In this document: positions 23,424 to 30,731 of the stretch, one piece after another | How the letters are laid out: every line of letters starts with the position of its first letter | Numbering within the stretch: position 1 is the first letter of the stretch | DNA from: a virus | Reading direction: 5' to 3' (one strand) | Virus record (IMG/VR): IMGVR_UViG_3300025133_000345 | Coordinates: 1 to 35,340 of that record | DNA length: 35,340 bases | Translations under genes and position numbers: made by a program | The notes under the pieces: model-generated | Databases searched by the model: none | Told to the model about the DNA's origin: nothing | Seen by the model: the letters and a program-made list of their open reading frames with translations, nothing else

Positions 23424-23990
23424 ATGAAAAAGATTTCATATAAAAAATTAATTGGATATATTAGTGCAGGAGTATTAGTTGGTGCAACAATTGGTGCAGG
23501 ACTTTACGGAGCATTCAGTGATCCGGTAATCAAAGAAGTTACAAAAACTGTGTACGTTGACAAGGAAGTTGTTGTAGAAGTACCTTTTAATGTGACTGTT
23601 GTAGAAGAAGTAGAAGTTGATAACGGTAACTTAGATTTAGTGACTGAAAGGTTAGAAGATATTGGTATCTACGAAGACGCAGCAGAAGTTGTTGAAGAGA
23701 TTAAAGCTGAAGATGAAGCTTTAGCATTAGCACTTGAAGTGATCGAAGAAGACGGTGCTGACGAACTTGAAGATGCAGGAGAATACGACGACGAGGACGA
23801 ACTAAAATTGTTACAGATTTTAGGTACTTACGACGATGTTGTTGTTACCAGGTCAGACTTTGACAGAGACGAGTACACTTTCGAGATTGAAGCTAAGTGG
23901 TACGATGACGATTCAGACGATAAAGACTGGTTCGTTTTCACTGTAGAAGTTGAAGACGGCGAAGCAAAAATTGTAGATATTGACAACTAA
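23424..23990 (+). CDS. Membrane-anchored, very acidic protein
   Basis: A 188-residue protein with a basic start, one membrane segment (residues about 10-31: IGYISAGVLVGATIGAGLYG) and an extracellular-type domain extremely rich in Asp and Glu (ELEDAGEYDDEDELKLLQIL; DDDSDDKDW). A second part (about 130-188) is strand-rich. It has its own promoter and AGGAGG. Such acidic surface proteins can bind Ca or act at high salt. It may alter the cell surface or block superinfection; this is inference. Confidence 0.65.
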   Translation: MKKISYKKLIGYISAGVLVGATIGAGLYGAFSDPVIKEVTKTVYVDKEVVVEVPFNVTVVEEVEVDNGNLDLVTERLEDIGIYEDAAEVVEEIKAEDEALALALEVIEEDGADELEDAGEYDDEDELKLLQILGTYDDVVVTRSDFDRDEYTFEIEAKWYDDDSDDKDWFVFTVEVEDGEAKIVDIDN

Positions 23991-23991
23991 G

Positions 23992-24186
23992 ATGGTAAAA
24001 ATAGATATTGTTCATGGAGATAAATATACTTTGTGGACATTATTAAAACAAAGAAGGGTATGGGCAGCAGGTCTTTCTGCGATTGCTACAGCTCTTAGTG
24101 TTTTAGGGCTTGCCCAATGGATCCCAGTGGTGACAATGGTTGCGGGCGTCTTGTGTTTATCAAGCTATGTTGTACCAAAACAATAA
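23992..24186 (+). CDS. Small two-segment membrane protein
   Basis: A 64-residue protein from ATG 23992, one base after the previous stop. Two hydrophobic stretches (VWAAGLSAIATALSVLGLA and WIPVVTMVAGVLCLSSYVV) follow a polar start. Small size and two helices fit a holin-like protein. It is the last rightward gene before the convergent terminator. Confidence 0.6.
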   Translation: MVKIDIVHGDKYTLWTLLKQRRVWAAGLSAIATALSVLGLAQWIPVVTMVAGVLCLSSYVVPKQ

Positions 24187-24208
24187 TTTTTTTATTTTTT
24201 TATTTTTT
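24185..24208 (+). terminator. T-tract terminator at the convergence point
   Basis: Three runs of six or seven T separated by single A or AA follow the last rightward stop codon. Archaeal polymerase ends at such tracts. The same bases encode the Lys-rich tail of the minus-strand zinc-ribbon peptide. Confidence 0.6.
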
Positions 24209-24323
24209 GTCTACAATTTACACAAACAGGTTTGAATATTTCATTTCTAAAACAGTCTTGAACATATTTACAATATGGACATTTTATTTTATAATAAGTT
24301 CTATTATATTCAGCATTATTCAT
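24192..24323 (-). CDS. Small zinc-ribbon peptide
   Basis: A 43-residue peptide starting MNNAEYNRTYYKIKCPYCKY with CPYC (residues 15-18) and CVNC (34-37), and a Lys tail. Its ATG overlaps the stop region of the lipoprotein gene upstream, so it is the last gene of the leftward operon. Confidence 0.6.
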   Translation of the reverse strand: MNNAEYNRTYYKIKCPYCKYVQDCFRNEIFKPVCVNCRQKIKK

Positions 24324-24813
24324 AACAGAACTCTTTAATCAGTTCACTTTTATCTTCTTCCGGTAACAAGTAATTAGCCCCAACACCATTTCTTAGAACG
24401 TAACAATGTTTGTGTTCTTTACGACAATAATCCATCAAGATTTGTGCTTCATCATTATTGCACGGGTCGTACAAGATACACTGTTCACCCGGCAATTTTA
24501 TACCGTAGCGTTCTCCTTCCCATTCACCGAACATTTCTTTCGCTTCTTGCGGAAGCAGTCCAATGTAAGATGGTGCGGGCAGGAAAGCGTTTAACTGTTC
24601 CTTGTCAAGATTATAATTACCGTCAAGGTGCATGTCTGTTCCTTGGTAATCGTAGACAACGTTCATTAAGTATCCACCGTTATCTTCTTGTTGTGTAAAA
24701 TGTACAGTGATAGTTCTTGTAGGGTCAATAAGCGTTTCATTGAACGAGTCCCCGTACGGTTCTGCACAAGCTAACATTACTAATCCAGTTAATCCTAATT
24801 TATTTATTTTCAT
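24316..24813 (-). CDS. Lipoprotein
   Basis: A 165-residue protein with a short signal peptide ending in the lipobox-like LVMLAC (Cys16). The rest contains a strand-rich domain with three clustered Cys (CILYDPC; DYCRKEHKHC) that may form disulfides, consistent with an outside location. Its start overlaps the HAD gene by 14 bases. In phage T5 a lipoprotein (Llp) blocks the receptor against superinfection; a similar task is possible here but nothing in the sequence proves it. Confidence 0.65.
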   Translation of the reverse strand: MKINKLGLTGLVMLACAEPYGDSFNETLIDPTRTITVHFTQQEDNGGYLMNVVYDYQGTDMHLDGNYNLDKEQLNAFLPAPSYIGLLPQEAKEMFGEWEGERYGIKLPGEQCILYDPCNNDEAQILMDYCRKEHKHCYVLRNGVGANYLLPEEDKSELIKEFCYE

Positions 24814-25387
24814 TTTCTAACACCTCTTTTAATGTATTCACCCTGATAACATCAGGATGAGTCTCAATCTGGTTATACTCTTTATTTAACAGGTAACTTG
24901 TGATACCCAGTTCTGCAACTTGGTTAGCTGTTTTCCCGTTATCTTCAACCATAAAACTAATGTTAGGGTTCCCCATTCCCATTCTGTACCTTAAATGGTC
25001 CGCCTTGTGTTCACGGAACAATAATTCATCATAAGGCATCTTGTTACTCTCTAACCAATATTCTGTGTCTTCTCTTACTTTACAGTCAGTCTGCCCTCCA
25101 CGAGAAGTTAATAAGAGGGTATGGTACTGTTCGTTAACTTCTCTCATGAACTCTTGTGCATGCTCAAAAGGTTCAATAGACCTTAACTGGCCAGAACTTC
25201 TAAACCCGTCAATACCGCACGTGAACAAGTATCCACCGAAAGTTTCAGAAATGAGTTCAAACAAGTTATGTTCGTTAGTTTTTATTTTGGTGATGTCCAA
25301 TTGTAACTCTTGCGAAAAATATGTTTCTAACCTTTTATAATAGTCAGCAAGTACACCGTCAATATCTATAACTGCCGTTTTTTTCAC
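24800..25387 (-). CDS. HAD-family 5'-deoxynucleotidase-like phosphatase
   Basis: A 195-residue HAD hydrolase. Motif I is AVIDIDGVLADYY with nucleophile Asp8 and acid Asp10, motif II is LLLTSRGG, and motif IV is SFMVEDNGKTANQVAELG. The size and the DIDGVLAD start fit the 5'(3')-deoxyribonucleotidase group, which removes phosphate from dNMPs. I chose GTG 25387 because GGAGGGG lies seven bases before it; an ATG at 25414 overlapping the previous stop is an alternative. It directly follows the A1-like gene, matching the A1/dmp pair of phage T5. Confidence 0.75.
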   Translation of the reverse strand: MKKTAVIDIDGVLADYYKRLETYFSQELQLDITKIKTNEHNLFELISETFGGYLFTCGIDGFRSSGQLRSIEPFEHAQEFMREVNEQYHTLLLTSRGGQTDCKVREDTEYWLESNKMPYDELLFREHKADHLRYRMGMGNPNISFMVEDNGKTANQVAELGITSYLLNKEYNQIETHPDVIRVNTLKEVLENENK

Positions 25388-25410
25388 TTTTCTTCCCCTC
25401 CGTAAATGTT

Positions 25411-26805
25411 TCATTCCCCTTTATACCTTCCATGAATTATGTGCGCCAACTGTGGCCTTCCATGTTCCCACATTAAACAGTGCGTGTTCATCCAACTTGA
25501 AGCGTAACCGTCGGTGTAAGGCAAATCAAGTTTGGTTGATGTACCGACAACTAATGTATCATTGTTCCAGTTAGCCGGTGTGTGGCTATGGGCAACAATA
25601 GCTTTCCCGTAAGATTCTTCCATTGACCTGATTGACCCTCTCGCACCACTTTTTCCTCTGTCACCGTGTGCGCCTAACAAGTACCCCCACCGTTTATGAT
25701 CGTTACGGCGTGGAAGAAAAGTAATATTGTTAGGCATACTTTGCCAGAACCTTCGTAACCCGTACTCTAACGGGTCTTTATCTTCGTTCATTGCGTCTGC
25801 AAGTTTAACTGCCATACGAAAGTTAAGATCGTCACTAGCGAACCGTCTTTCCTGGATGTACCTGTCAAGCCACTCGTTATGGTTACTCGCCACGAGGTAC
25901 AAGTCTTGTTTATTGTTCGCAAGATATATTTGTTCAAGCTCTCTTGCTGCTTGTTCAAGTTCTCCTTCCAAAGTCATGCCTTGAAGGTCCCTGTGGTACA
26001 TTTTAGCTTTTGTCACCACTTGTTTTGTTAAATGGTGACTTATACTATGCCCGTTAAAAAAGTCGTGCAGGTACACTTCTGACGGACTGAACTCGCTGAA
26101 CATTCTGAACGTTGCTTCTCTTACTTGAGGGTCAGTGTCGCCGCTGTGCCAATCGCCGAGTATCATCTGGCTAAGTTTAGCTTCACGTTGTGTGCCATCA
26201 GGGAAATATTCTATACCTAAATCAACAAACCTTCCGGTCTTTTTACTTGACTTAACATGCCTAGCGTGAAAGATTTTGTCATCTTCAATTTCTAATATAA
26301 CAGCACCGTAGGTGTGATCGTCACGAGCGTTCAGACCACGGCGTAGACGCATAAAAGAGGTGGTTTTATCATCAGAATCGTTATAATTAGGCCTTGTACA
26401 CGCCCCAGTAGACATGAGCAGTCTGGGTAAATCGTCAACACTGTTAGGAGCAACCTCGAAATATTGTTTAGGGTTTTCAATGATTAATGAACCTGTTTTG
26501 GAAGCCCTACGTCTTAACCCGGTGAGCGGTCTTGCGTTTTGTGGGTACCCCATCCTTCTTTGTGCACGGATTTTGGTGTTAAACTTCATTTCTTGTGTGC
26601 CTTCAAGAACGTGCGCTCTGTCAAACTCTGCAAGTTTGTTAATTAAACTTGGCCTGAACGTTCGTTCCCTGTTATGTTTACCGTATGTTCCCATGACCAC
26701 TAAATCTGCGTCATGCTCTTTACAATAATGGTTCATTGAGTCAAGAAACTTTGAGTTGGCCCTAGCGTTATACTGTGCACAAGTTATCAAATATTTCTTT
26801 GTCAT
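25411..26805 (-). CDS. T5 A1-like calcineurin-type metallophosphatase (host DNA degradation)
   Basis: A 464-residue protein with a calcineurin-like active site in its second half: GDWH (Asp218, His220), HDFFNGHS (Asp248), SNHNE (Asn308, His309), GAHGDRG (His380) and AHSHTP (His406, His408). The N-terminal 200 residues are a family-specific domain. Length, domain order and the motifs recall protein A1 of phage T5, which is needed for breakdown of host DNA in the first minutes of infection. It is first in a tight pair with the deoxynucleotidase-like gene. An Mre11-type nuclease or other phosphodiesterase is the alternative. Confidence 0.72.
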   Translation of the reverse strand: MTKKYLITCAQYNARANSKFLDSMNHYCKEHDADLVVMGTYGKHNRERTFRPSLINKLAEFDRAHVLEGTQEMKFNTKIRAQRRMGYPQNARPLTGLRRRASKTGSLIIENPKQYFEVAPNSVDDLPRLLMSTGACTRPNYNDSDDKTTSFMRLRRGLNARDDHTYGAVILEIEDDKIFHARHVKSSKKTGRFVDLGIEYFPDGTQREAKLSQMILGDWHSGDTDPQVREATFRMFSEFSPSEVYLHDFFNGHSISHHLTKQVVTKAKMYHRDLQGMTLEGELEQAARELEQIYLANNKQDLYLVASNHNEWLDRYIQERRFASDDLNFRMAVKLADAMNEDKDPLEYGLRRFWQSMPNNITFLPRRNDHKRWGYLLGAHGDRGKSGARGSIRSMEESYGKAIVAHSHTPANWNNDTLVVGTSTKLDLPYTDGYASSWMNTHCLMWEHGRPQLAHIIHGRYKGE

Positions 26806-26808
26806 CTT

Positions 26809-27129
26809 TTATAACCACTCATACTTTTGAGCCCTCCTTTTAAAATCGAGCAACACTTGTTGAAGTTCGTCTTCAAAGTCTGAATCGTAAGGTAATAGAA
26901 CTTTCTGTTCGTACACTTTCCTTATTTTGTCTTCGTCCCTTGTTTGCTGATAACATACAAACCCAACCTCGTTATTCTGTTTAGGTCTATTCTTGAACAA
27001 ATCGAACCGGTCAATATGGTACCTTCCTTTTGTTGAATACCGTTCACGAGAAAACATACGTCTATCACCGTCATCAGAGACCATTTCTTCCCACTGTGTG
27101 TACTCTAATAAATCTTCAATAAATCCCAT
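26809..27129 (-). CDS. Small paralogous protein, member 3
   Basis: A 106-residue protein ending LLDFKRRAQKYEWL. It shares with the proteins at 27153 and 28453 a helical start (IEDLLEY), a central GFVCYQ strand, a V-L-x-P-x motif (VLLPYDSDF) and a C-terminal helix ending K-x4-Y-x-W. It is three bases before the A1-like gene. Unknown function; probably a duplicated accessory protein. Confidence 0.6.
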   Translation of the reverse strand: MGFIEDLLEYTQWEEMVSDDGDRRMFSRERYSTKGRYHIDRFDLFKNRPKQNNEVGFVCYQQTRDEDKIRKVYEQKVLLPYDSDFEDELQQVLLDFKRRAQKYEWL

Positions 27130-27152
27130 TGTTTTATTTTTTTCACCTCAAC

Positions 27153-27500
27153 TTATCCGGTTCTAAACCAGCCGTACCTTCTACCTTTTCTTTTATAATC
27201 TAACAAAAACTCTTCAACTTCTAACCCTAAAATGGTCAATGATGGCGGGACAAGAATACTTTGCCGGTACACCAAGTTAAACTTCTCACCCTTGAACCTT
27301 TCAAACACTTTAAACCCTAACCCAACTTGTTGACTGATAGGACTATAATCTAAAGTAAGAAAATCTAAATAAGTGCGTAAGGGTGACGGTCTTCTTACTC
27401 TTGTGTAAGGGGAAATCATCGGTTGTACTGCTTTCCCATTAATTTTTGGGTCTTCGTTCACAAACCCGTGAACTTGTACTAAATCTTCTAGTATGGTCAT
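27153..27500 (-). CDS. Small paralogous protein, member 2
   Basis: A 115-residue protein from ATG 27500 (MTILEDLVQVHGF), with a possible ATG at 27515. The ATG sits in ATGA overlap with the stop of a truncated copy of the member at 28453. It shares R-x-PSPLRTY, LDYSP, NLVYRQSILVPP and YKRKGRRYGW with that family (compare LNYNP, NLVYNHATVIPP and FEKKIKAYGW). Confidence 0.6.
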   Translation of the reverse strand: MTILEDLVQVHGFVNEDPKINGKAVQPMISPYTRVRRPSPLRTYLDFLTLDYSPISQQVGLGFKVFERFKGEKFNLVYRQSILVPPSLTILGLEVEEFLLDYKRKGRRYGWFRTG

Positions 27501-27577
27501 TCTAGTTTCCCCCATCCGTATGCTTTAATTTTCTTTTCAAAATTATTAATTTGGTCGTGTAGTTCTCTTATCAATAA
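27497..27577. repeat. Direct repeat A flanking the methyltransferase cassette
   Basis: 81 bases matching 28453-28533 with four mismatches. On the minus strand it encodes a detached C-terminal fragment (LIRELHDQINNFEKKIKAYG then WGKLE) of the 28453 protein and, in another frame, the last ten residues of the methyltransferase. Confidence 0.85.
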
Positions 27578-28355
27578 GATAAAGGAGAGATTCTTGCCTA
27601 ATCCTTTTTCTTGCTATTTGACAATATTCTTCTGAAATATCTATACCAATAAATCTTCTTCCTTGTAGTTTAGCAATTTTACAAGTAGTTCCAGAACCAA
27701 CAAAAGGGTCTAAAATCAAATCTCCTTTATTACTCCAAGAGATGATGTGGTCGTTGGCTAGTTGTTCTGGGAATACTGCAGGGTGCTTAAATGCTATCTT
27801 GTCTCTTGTAGTTTGGTTACTACCAACCTTTACGCTCCAAATGTTGTATTTGTCTCTCTCTAAATTTCTAATTTTACCGTAGTCTGTGAATTTCCCATTT
27901 TCTTGCTGTGTGCCTGTGTATTTTTCAGTGCCTTTTGCCAAAGTTTTAACTCGTATAGGATTAAAAGTGTTCGGTCTGCCTTTTGAAAAAACAAACATAT
28001 ACTCAAAACAAGGCATATACCTTATGCTTTTAACTGGCATCGGATTCAACTTGTGGTATATCATCGTATCGTGTAAATTAAAACCACACTCCATAAAATA
28101 TAGTGCTTGTTTAAAACTTGTACCTGTTTCACTACCTTTAATCGTAGCATCTCCAACCACCCAAACTACCACTCCACCTTCTTTGGTTACTCTGTATAAT
28201 TCTTTTGCTATTGTTTCAAAGTCAAAAGAATATCCTTTATAAACTCTTAAATTATCATAGGGTGGCGATGTAACAGTTAAATCAACAGAATTGTTATCAA
28301 TCTGTTTAAGTAATTCAGCAGAATTACCTTGATGTATCTGGTTGATTTCAAGCAT
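27546..28355 (-). CDS. Orphan DNA methyltransferase (N4-cytosine/N6-adenine, beta order)
   Basis: A 269-residue enzyme. The catalytic motif TSPPY is at 29-33 and the AdoMet motif LDPFVGSGTT at 215-224, so catalysis precedes cofactor binding (beta class). SPPY is most often seen in N4-cytosine enzymes. No restriction enzyme is next to it. I used ATG 28355; an upstream TTG 28364 is possible. Its last residues (LIDKRTTRPN) are encoded by duplicated DNA, so the native C-terminus was replaced on insertion. It could protect viral DNA from host restriction or from the virus's own nucleases. Confidence 0.85.
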   Translation of the reverse strand: MLEINQIHQGNSAELLKQIDNNSVDLTVTSPPYDNLRVYKGYSFDFETIAKELYRVTKEGGVVVWVVGDATIKGSETGTSFKQALYFMECGFNLHDTMIYHKLNPMPVKSIRYMPCFEYMFVFSKGRPNTFNPIRVKTLAKGTEKYTGTQQENGKFTDYGKIRNLERDKYNIWSVKVGSNQTTRDKIAFKHPAVFPEQLANDHIISWSNKGDLILDPFVGSGTTCKIAKLQGRRFIGIDISEEYCQIARKRIRQESLLYLIDKRTTRPN

Positions 28356-28360
28356 TGAAA

Positions 28361-28456
28361 TCAACCCATTTCTTTTGTTTTTTTACCATTTTCTTCATCA
28401 AAAACTTCTATAAATCTTAACTTTCTTCCCTTATGTTCAATTATTTCTTCTTTCAT
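28361..28456 (-). CDS. Small peptide carried with the methyltransferase
   Basis: A 31-residue charged peptide (MKEEIIEHKGRKLRFIEVFD and so on), in ATGA overlap with the stop of the 28453 gene and ending six bases before the methyltransferase ATG. It lies between the two copies of the repeat and so belongs to the inserted cassette. Function unknown. Confidence 0.45.
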   Translation of the reverse strand: MKEEIIEHKGRKLRFIEVFDEENGKKTKEMG

Positions 28457-28533
28457 TCTAATTGCCCCCATCCGTATGCTTTAATTTTCTTTTCAAAATT
28501 ATTAATTTGGTCGTGCAATTCTCTTATCAATAA
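28453..28533. repeat. Direct repeat B flanking the methyltransferase cassette
   Basis: The native copy of the 81-base repeat: the 3' end of the 28453-28818 gene. The matching copy is at 27497-27577. The 956-base period defines the cassette. Confidence 0.85.
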
Positions 28534-28818
28534 ATCGTATTGTGGAGGAATAACTGTTGCGTGATTATATACAAGATTGCCGTGATGCGACTCGTCTGGT
28601 TGTTCGGTTATCTCCCAACCGTTAGTTCTTACAAGAAACCCCATTATATCTGTTGGATTATAGTTTAGTGTGGCAACGTCAACATAATTGTAAATTTTCT
28701 TGCTTAGAGGTTCTCTCATTCTAATGTAGTTTATAATGTGTCCCGGCAATTCTTCTCCGTTGATAGTAAACTGTGACGGTTCCCATCCTTCTGCTTGCAT
28801 AATTCTGTCTAAATCCAT
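28453..28818 (-). CDS. Small paralogous protein, member 1
   Basis: A 121-residue protein with LNYNPTDIMGFLVRTNGW, NLVYNHATVIPP and the C-terminal helix QINNFEKKIKAYGWG. It is the full-length relative of the truncated fragment at 27500-27577 and a paralogue of the proteins at 27153 and 26809. It is two bases after the upstream membrane protein gene. Function unknown. Confidence 0.65.
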   Translation of the reverse strand: MDLDRIMQAEGWEPSQFTINGEELPGHIINYIRMREPLSKKIYNYVDVATLNYNPTDIMGFLVRTNGWEITEQPDESHHGNLVYNHATVIPPQYDLLIRELHDQINNFEKKIKAYGWGQLE

Positions 28819-28820
28819 TT

Positions 28821-29177
28821 TCAGTCTCCTATTATTTTTTCTAACTCTTTCCTTCTTACATAACGTGGCACTTTGTCTGCTTCGTCCAAAACTTTGAGTG
28901 TATGTTCAGGGATAAAATAAAACTCGTTCTGTTGACCGTCATAAAAAGTGTACAAAGGAACTTCTTCGCCGTTACCTAATAATAAAGAAATGTCGTCCAC
29001 CCCGTCTTGGTTATAATCTTGTCCGATAGTGGCCACGATGGGAGTATAATCTTGTTTAAACTTTTCTGCAACAATGTTTGTGGTTATGTACGCTGACCCA
29101 ACAGCACCAAATGCTCCCCCAGCTAAACCTGTTGTGTAAAGGATTAACCCCTGTTTCATCATATCTTTCATGCCCAT
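28821..29177 (-). CDS. Membrane-anchored protein with an EF-hand-like loop
   Basis: A 118-residue protein. Residues about 9-33 form a membrane segment or signal anchor (GLILYTTGLAGGAFGAVGSA). DYNQDGVDDISLL near residue 54 is a calcium-binding DxNxDGxxD loop like that of dockerins. The remainder is helix-rich and ends KELEKIIGD. GAGGT lies eight bases before its ATG. It probably faces the outside and binds Ca. Confidence 0.65.
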   Translation of the reverse strand: MGMKDMMKQGLILYTTGLAGGAFGAVGSAYITTNIVAEKFKQDYTPIVATIGQDYNQDGVDDISLLLGNGEEVPLYTFYDGQQNEFYFIPEHTLKVLDEADKVPRYVRRKELEKIIGD

Positions 29178-29189
29178 TTTTTTACCTCA

Positions 29190-29210
29190 AAAGAAAAAGA
29201 TTTATATAGG
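29190..29210. promoter_or_regulatory. TATA element before the EF-hand-like membrane protein
   Basis: Read on the minus strand, CCTATATAAATC lies about 27 bases before ATG 29177 and probably drives it. Read on the plus strand, GAAAAAGATTTATATAGG resembles the early motif seen at 885, so an antisense transcript is possible. Confidence 0.45.
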
Positions 29211-29291
29211 AACAGTTGAATTTGTTTCCTTACGTTTCCCCAAACGTTCTTTTTCTTTACTTTTAAATAATAAACCTTGTTTAGTATTCAT
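29202..29291 (-). CDS. Possible small basic peptide
   Basis: A 29-residue frame (MNTKQGLLFKSKEKERLGKR) rich in Lys/Arg, in the direction of the operon, but with a weak ribosome site. Its last codons overlap the TATA element of the next gene. Could be a chance frame. Confidence 0.35.
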   Translation of the reverse strand: MNTKQGLLFKSKEKERLGKRKETNSTVPI

Positions 29292-29331
29292 CTTCTACTA
29301 TTTAGTTTTTTCTGTTTTTGATACAGATAAT

Positions 29332-29442
29332 TTATGTTATGTGAAGTAATAATACTAATAGGGTCATCACCCAACCAAATATTGCACCATAAGCAAATAA
29401 AAAGTAACTTTTGTATTCTTCCATATATTTAGCTAATCCCAT
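29332..29442 (-). CDS. Small single-pass membrane peptide
   Basis: A 36-residue peptide: amphipathic start (MGLAKYMEEYKSY) and one membrane helix (FLFAYGAIFGWVMTLLVLLL). GAGGAGG lies about 12 bases before the ATG, a strong site. It may act on the host membrane. Confidence 0.6.
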   Translation of the reverse strand: MGLAKYMEEYKSYFLFAYGAIFGWVMTLLVLLLHIT

Positions 29443-29471
29443 ATTTAACTTTATCCTCCTCATTTAATAAT

Positions 29472-29528
29472 AAATGTGTGGAGAGCTTTATTTATTTTAG
29501 AGAGGTGATAAACGCCTGCCCTCCACAC
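29472..29528. other. Ten-base inverted repeat, possible structured RNA
   Basis: ATGTGTGGAG (29472-29481) and CTCCACACAT (29519-29528) are perfect inverted copies around 37 bases, in which TTTAT and ATAAA can also pair. It lies between two tiny minus-strand genes with no coding use visible. It could be a terminator, a protein-binding palindrome or a small RNA. Confidence 0.55.
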
Positions 29529-29539
29529 ATGAATATGAT

Positions 29540-29644
29540 TCAATTTCGTTGTAACACAATAGTCCCTACTTCAGTAACTACACTCAAAGGAGAACCATTG
29601 TTCAAACGCTCCCAGTCCAATTCGTTCAAAGTTATATGTATCAT
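29540..29644 (-). CDS. Small unknown protein
   Basis: A 34-residue frame (MIHITLNELDWERLNNGSPL) whose ATG overlaps the TGA of the preceding 32-residue gene, with GAGAGG upstream. The overlap supports translation. Function unknown. Confidence 0.45.
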   Translation of the reverse strand: MIHITLNELDWERLNNGSPLSVVTEVGTIVLQRN

Positions 29645-29739
29645 CGCCAAAATACCTCTCCAAAAATCGGGTCAAATTTAATAATGCCCTCATTAGGTTT
29701 TCCTAGTTCTTCTAATTTTATTTCTGCAACTGTTCTCAT
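29641..29739 (-). CDS. Small unknown protein
   Basis: A 32-residue frame (MRTVAEIKLEELGKPNEGII) in the operon direction and overlapping the next tiny gene. It is composed of a helix and a strand. Function unknown. Confidence 0.45.
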   Translation of the reverse strand: MRTVAEIKLEELGKPNEGIIKFDPIFGEVFWR

Positions 29740-29761
29740 TTTTCATGTCCCCAAATTTCTT

Positions 29762-29845
29762 TTAATACTCAAATAATACATCTGGAATCTCTAAGAAGTA
29801 ATGGTTGCCCACAACCTGAGGGAAGTGTGCGTTACCCTTTGGAGA
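29762..29845 (-). pseudogene. Coding remnant without a start codon
   Basis: A 27-codon open stretch between two stops reads like protein (GNAHFPQVVGNHYFLEIPDV) but has no ATG, GTG or TTG near its beginning. It may be the tail of a gene whose beginning is the 22-residue frame at 29876-29944. Confidence 0.35.
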
Positions 29846-29875
29846 TTATCCTGTATCATTCAAGCTTGATTCTTA

Positions 29876-29944
29876 TTATTTTATTCCATTTTCAACAATA
29901 ATTTCAGTTGAATAGTATCCAGAAACAAAAATATCATATTTCAT
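29876..29944 (-). CDS. Very small peptide or broken gene start
   Basis: A 22-residue frame (MKYDIFVSGYYSTEIIVENG) one base after the RpoB-chimera stop, with AAGGTGGTG upstream. It stops at TAATAA. It may be the beginning of a decayed gene continued at 29762-29845. Confidence 0.4.
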   Translation of the reverse strand: MKYDIFVSGYYSTEIIVENGIK

Positions 29945-29945
29945 T

Positions 29946-30361
<416 letters not shown>

Positions 30362-30405
30362 AAATTCACAATCACCCTGACAAGCTTCGCAATATAATTT
30401 ATTTT

Positions 30406-30582
30406 TTATTTTCTTACCTCCGGATAAGTTTCCATCAGTTCTGAATACCCATTCATTATTGCAATAATCTTATCTTTGTCTAACCCTGTTAATAGCGATA
30501 CTGTTCTCGTATCAAACATATTAGTTAGCCCACTTTGTCTCAATTCTTCGTATGCCCAAAATTCATTTTCTGTTATTTTCAT
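30406..30582 (-). CDS. Small phage protein of the MKITENEFWAYEE type
   Basis: A 58-residue protein. The pattern MKITENEFWAYEELRQSGLT, NMFD and LTGLDKDKIIAIMNGYSEL is widespread in phages; I associate it with DUF5049, from memory. Function unknown. I chose ATG 30582, in ATGA overlap with the upstream zinc protein and behind AAGGTG, over an upstream start. Confidence 0.7.
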   Translation of the reverse strand: MKITENEFWAYEELRQSGLTNMFDTRTVSLLTGLDKDKIIAIMNGYSELMETYPEVRK

Positions 30583-30731
30583 TCTTGCACCTTTAATATT
30601 ATACACGCACATGTGTAACTACAAACAGTGTTGGTGGTTTCTTTAATTTCTTTTGTATCAAGAGTTTTGATAAAAGTTTCTTCTGTTTCGAAAACTTGTT
30701 GACAGTTTTTACATTTCATTTGTTTTTTCAT
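30579..30731 (-). CDS. Small Cys-rich (zinc-knuckle) protein
   Basis: A 50-residue protein (MKKQMKCKNCQQVFETEETF) with CKNC at 7-10 and a C-terminal CSYTCAC. It is the first gene of the leftward operon after the tandem TATA elements. It overlaps the next gene by four bases. Confidence 0.6.
   Translation of the reverse strand: MKKQMKCKNCQQVFETEETFIKTLDTKEIKETTNTVCSYTCACIILKVQE

Noticed and set aside
22903-24186. A complete lysis cassette
   Set aside because: Two small membrane proteins are present, but no peptidoglycan or pseudomurein-degrading enzyme is visible, so lysis is not claimed.
29478-29681. Plus-strand open frame of 67 codons in the leftward accessory block
   Set aside because: It is antisense to two overlapping small genes and has no ribosome site or recognisable composition. 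The plus-strand TATA upstream is noted only as a possible antisense RNA.
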